Below, one piece after another: positions 50,377 to 50,449 of a stretch of 50,449 nucleotides of DNA. Below the pieces are notes generated by a model. That model was given only the letters and a program-made list of their open reading frames with translations. It was not told the origin of the DNA and made no database searches. The translations under genes and the position numbers were made by a program. Source of the DNA: Oscillospiraceae bacterium (GTDB taxonomy: Bacteria > Bacillota > Clostridia > Oscillospirales > CAG-272); assembly GCA_015065105.1 (NCBI GenBank), contig SVQZ01000017.1, positions 1-50,449 on the forward strand, given 5' to 3'. Numbering within the stretch: position 1 is the stretch's first letter; each line of letters starts with the position of its first letter.

Positions 50377-50449
50377 CTACTCTGCGTCATACCGATATAA
50401 GATATTAAGAATTACCACTCCCAATAAAGCGCAATAAGCATTCAAACGC
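50377..50449 (-). CDS. Possible 3' end of a membrane-protein gene entering from outside
   Basis: One minus-strand frame is open from the window edge to a TAG at 50377 and reads 'NAYCALLGVVILNILYRYDA', a hydrophobic stretch with a charged end. At 23 codons this could be chance. Confidence 0.2.
   Translation of the reverse strand, partial: RLNAYCALLGVVILNILYRYDAE

Overview
The window reads as chromosomal DNA of a low-to-mid GC Bacillota (class Clostridia, probably an uncultured gut Oscillospirales or Christensenellales-like lineage). This is inferred from several things seen together: strong GGAGG ribosome-binding sites, consensus TTGACA-17-TATAAT promoters before many genes, a T-box leader on pheST, transketolase split into two genes, a FakA/FakB pair, S-layer-homology (SLH) surface proteins and a trmN6-rsmI pair. 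No transposase, phage gene or CRISPR array was found. The species cannot be named from the sequence alone.

Layout. 1-347 holds nested inverted repeats. 348-3005 (-) is a secreted SLH-anchored metallophosphoesterase. 3151-4076 holds a doubtful 55-residue ORF and a small HTH regulator with its membrane partner. 4081-7850 is the phenylalanine T-box plus pheS-pheT. 8074-9971 (-) is the split transketolase, divergent from galM (10271). 11380-15978 carries an HtrA protease, a two-component system and a pgeF/YlmD-type gene. 16076-21846 is a five-gene run: Gld-like ABC ATPase, permease, GldG-like protein, DUF4340 protein and PrsA-like lipoprotein. Two HAD phosphatases follow. 23433-26139 is a UPF0371/DUF1846 gene divergent from a THUMP RNA methyltransferase. 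26229-26716 holds a divergent ribbon-helix-helix (RHH) protein and Cys-rich miniprotein. 26848-29379 (-) is fakB-fakA. An HTH-membrane regulator follows, then three paralogous lipoproteins (30425-32669, -).

32748-33389 is a tRNA-Pro(CGG) locus. The 3' half of the tRNA and its terminator are both repeated downstream, and an array of TGAAAT-spaced hairpins lies between the copies. 33493-37414 (-) holds a GNAT acetyltransferase, two small membrane proteins, an acyl-CoA synthetase and a TetR regulator with two matching operator palindromes. 37710-43585 is a three-gene surface operon: SLH-DUF4838, a CBM9-like protein with a degenerate sortase motif, and a second SLH-DUF4838 whose SLH DNA was copied from the first. 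43779-49622 has a Tet(M)-like GTPase, a ferredoxin, trmN6-rsmI, dapA and queA. 49595-50235 is a 183-bp tandem repeat that begins inside the 3' end of queA.

The genes fall into translation and RNA modification (pheST, tRNA-Pro, THUMP methyltransferase, trmN6, rsmI, queA, Tet(M)-like GTPase), central and cell-wall metabolism (transketolase, galM, dapA), exogenous fatty-acid use (fakAB, acyl-CoA synthetase/TetR) and the cell envelope (SLH proteins, HtrA, PrsA-like, Gld-like ABC system, lipoprotein family). The least explained parts are the tRNA-Pro duplication with its hairpin array, the queA-derived tandem repeat, the DUF4838/CBM9 surface operon and the lipoprotein trio.
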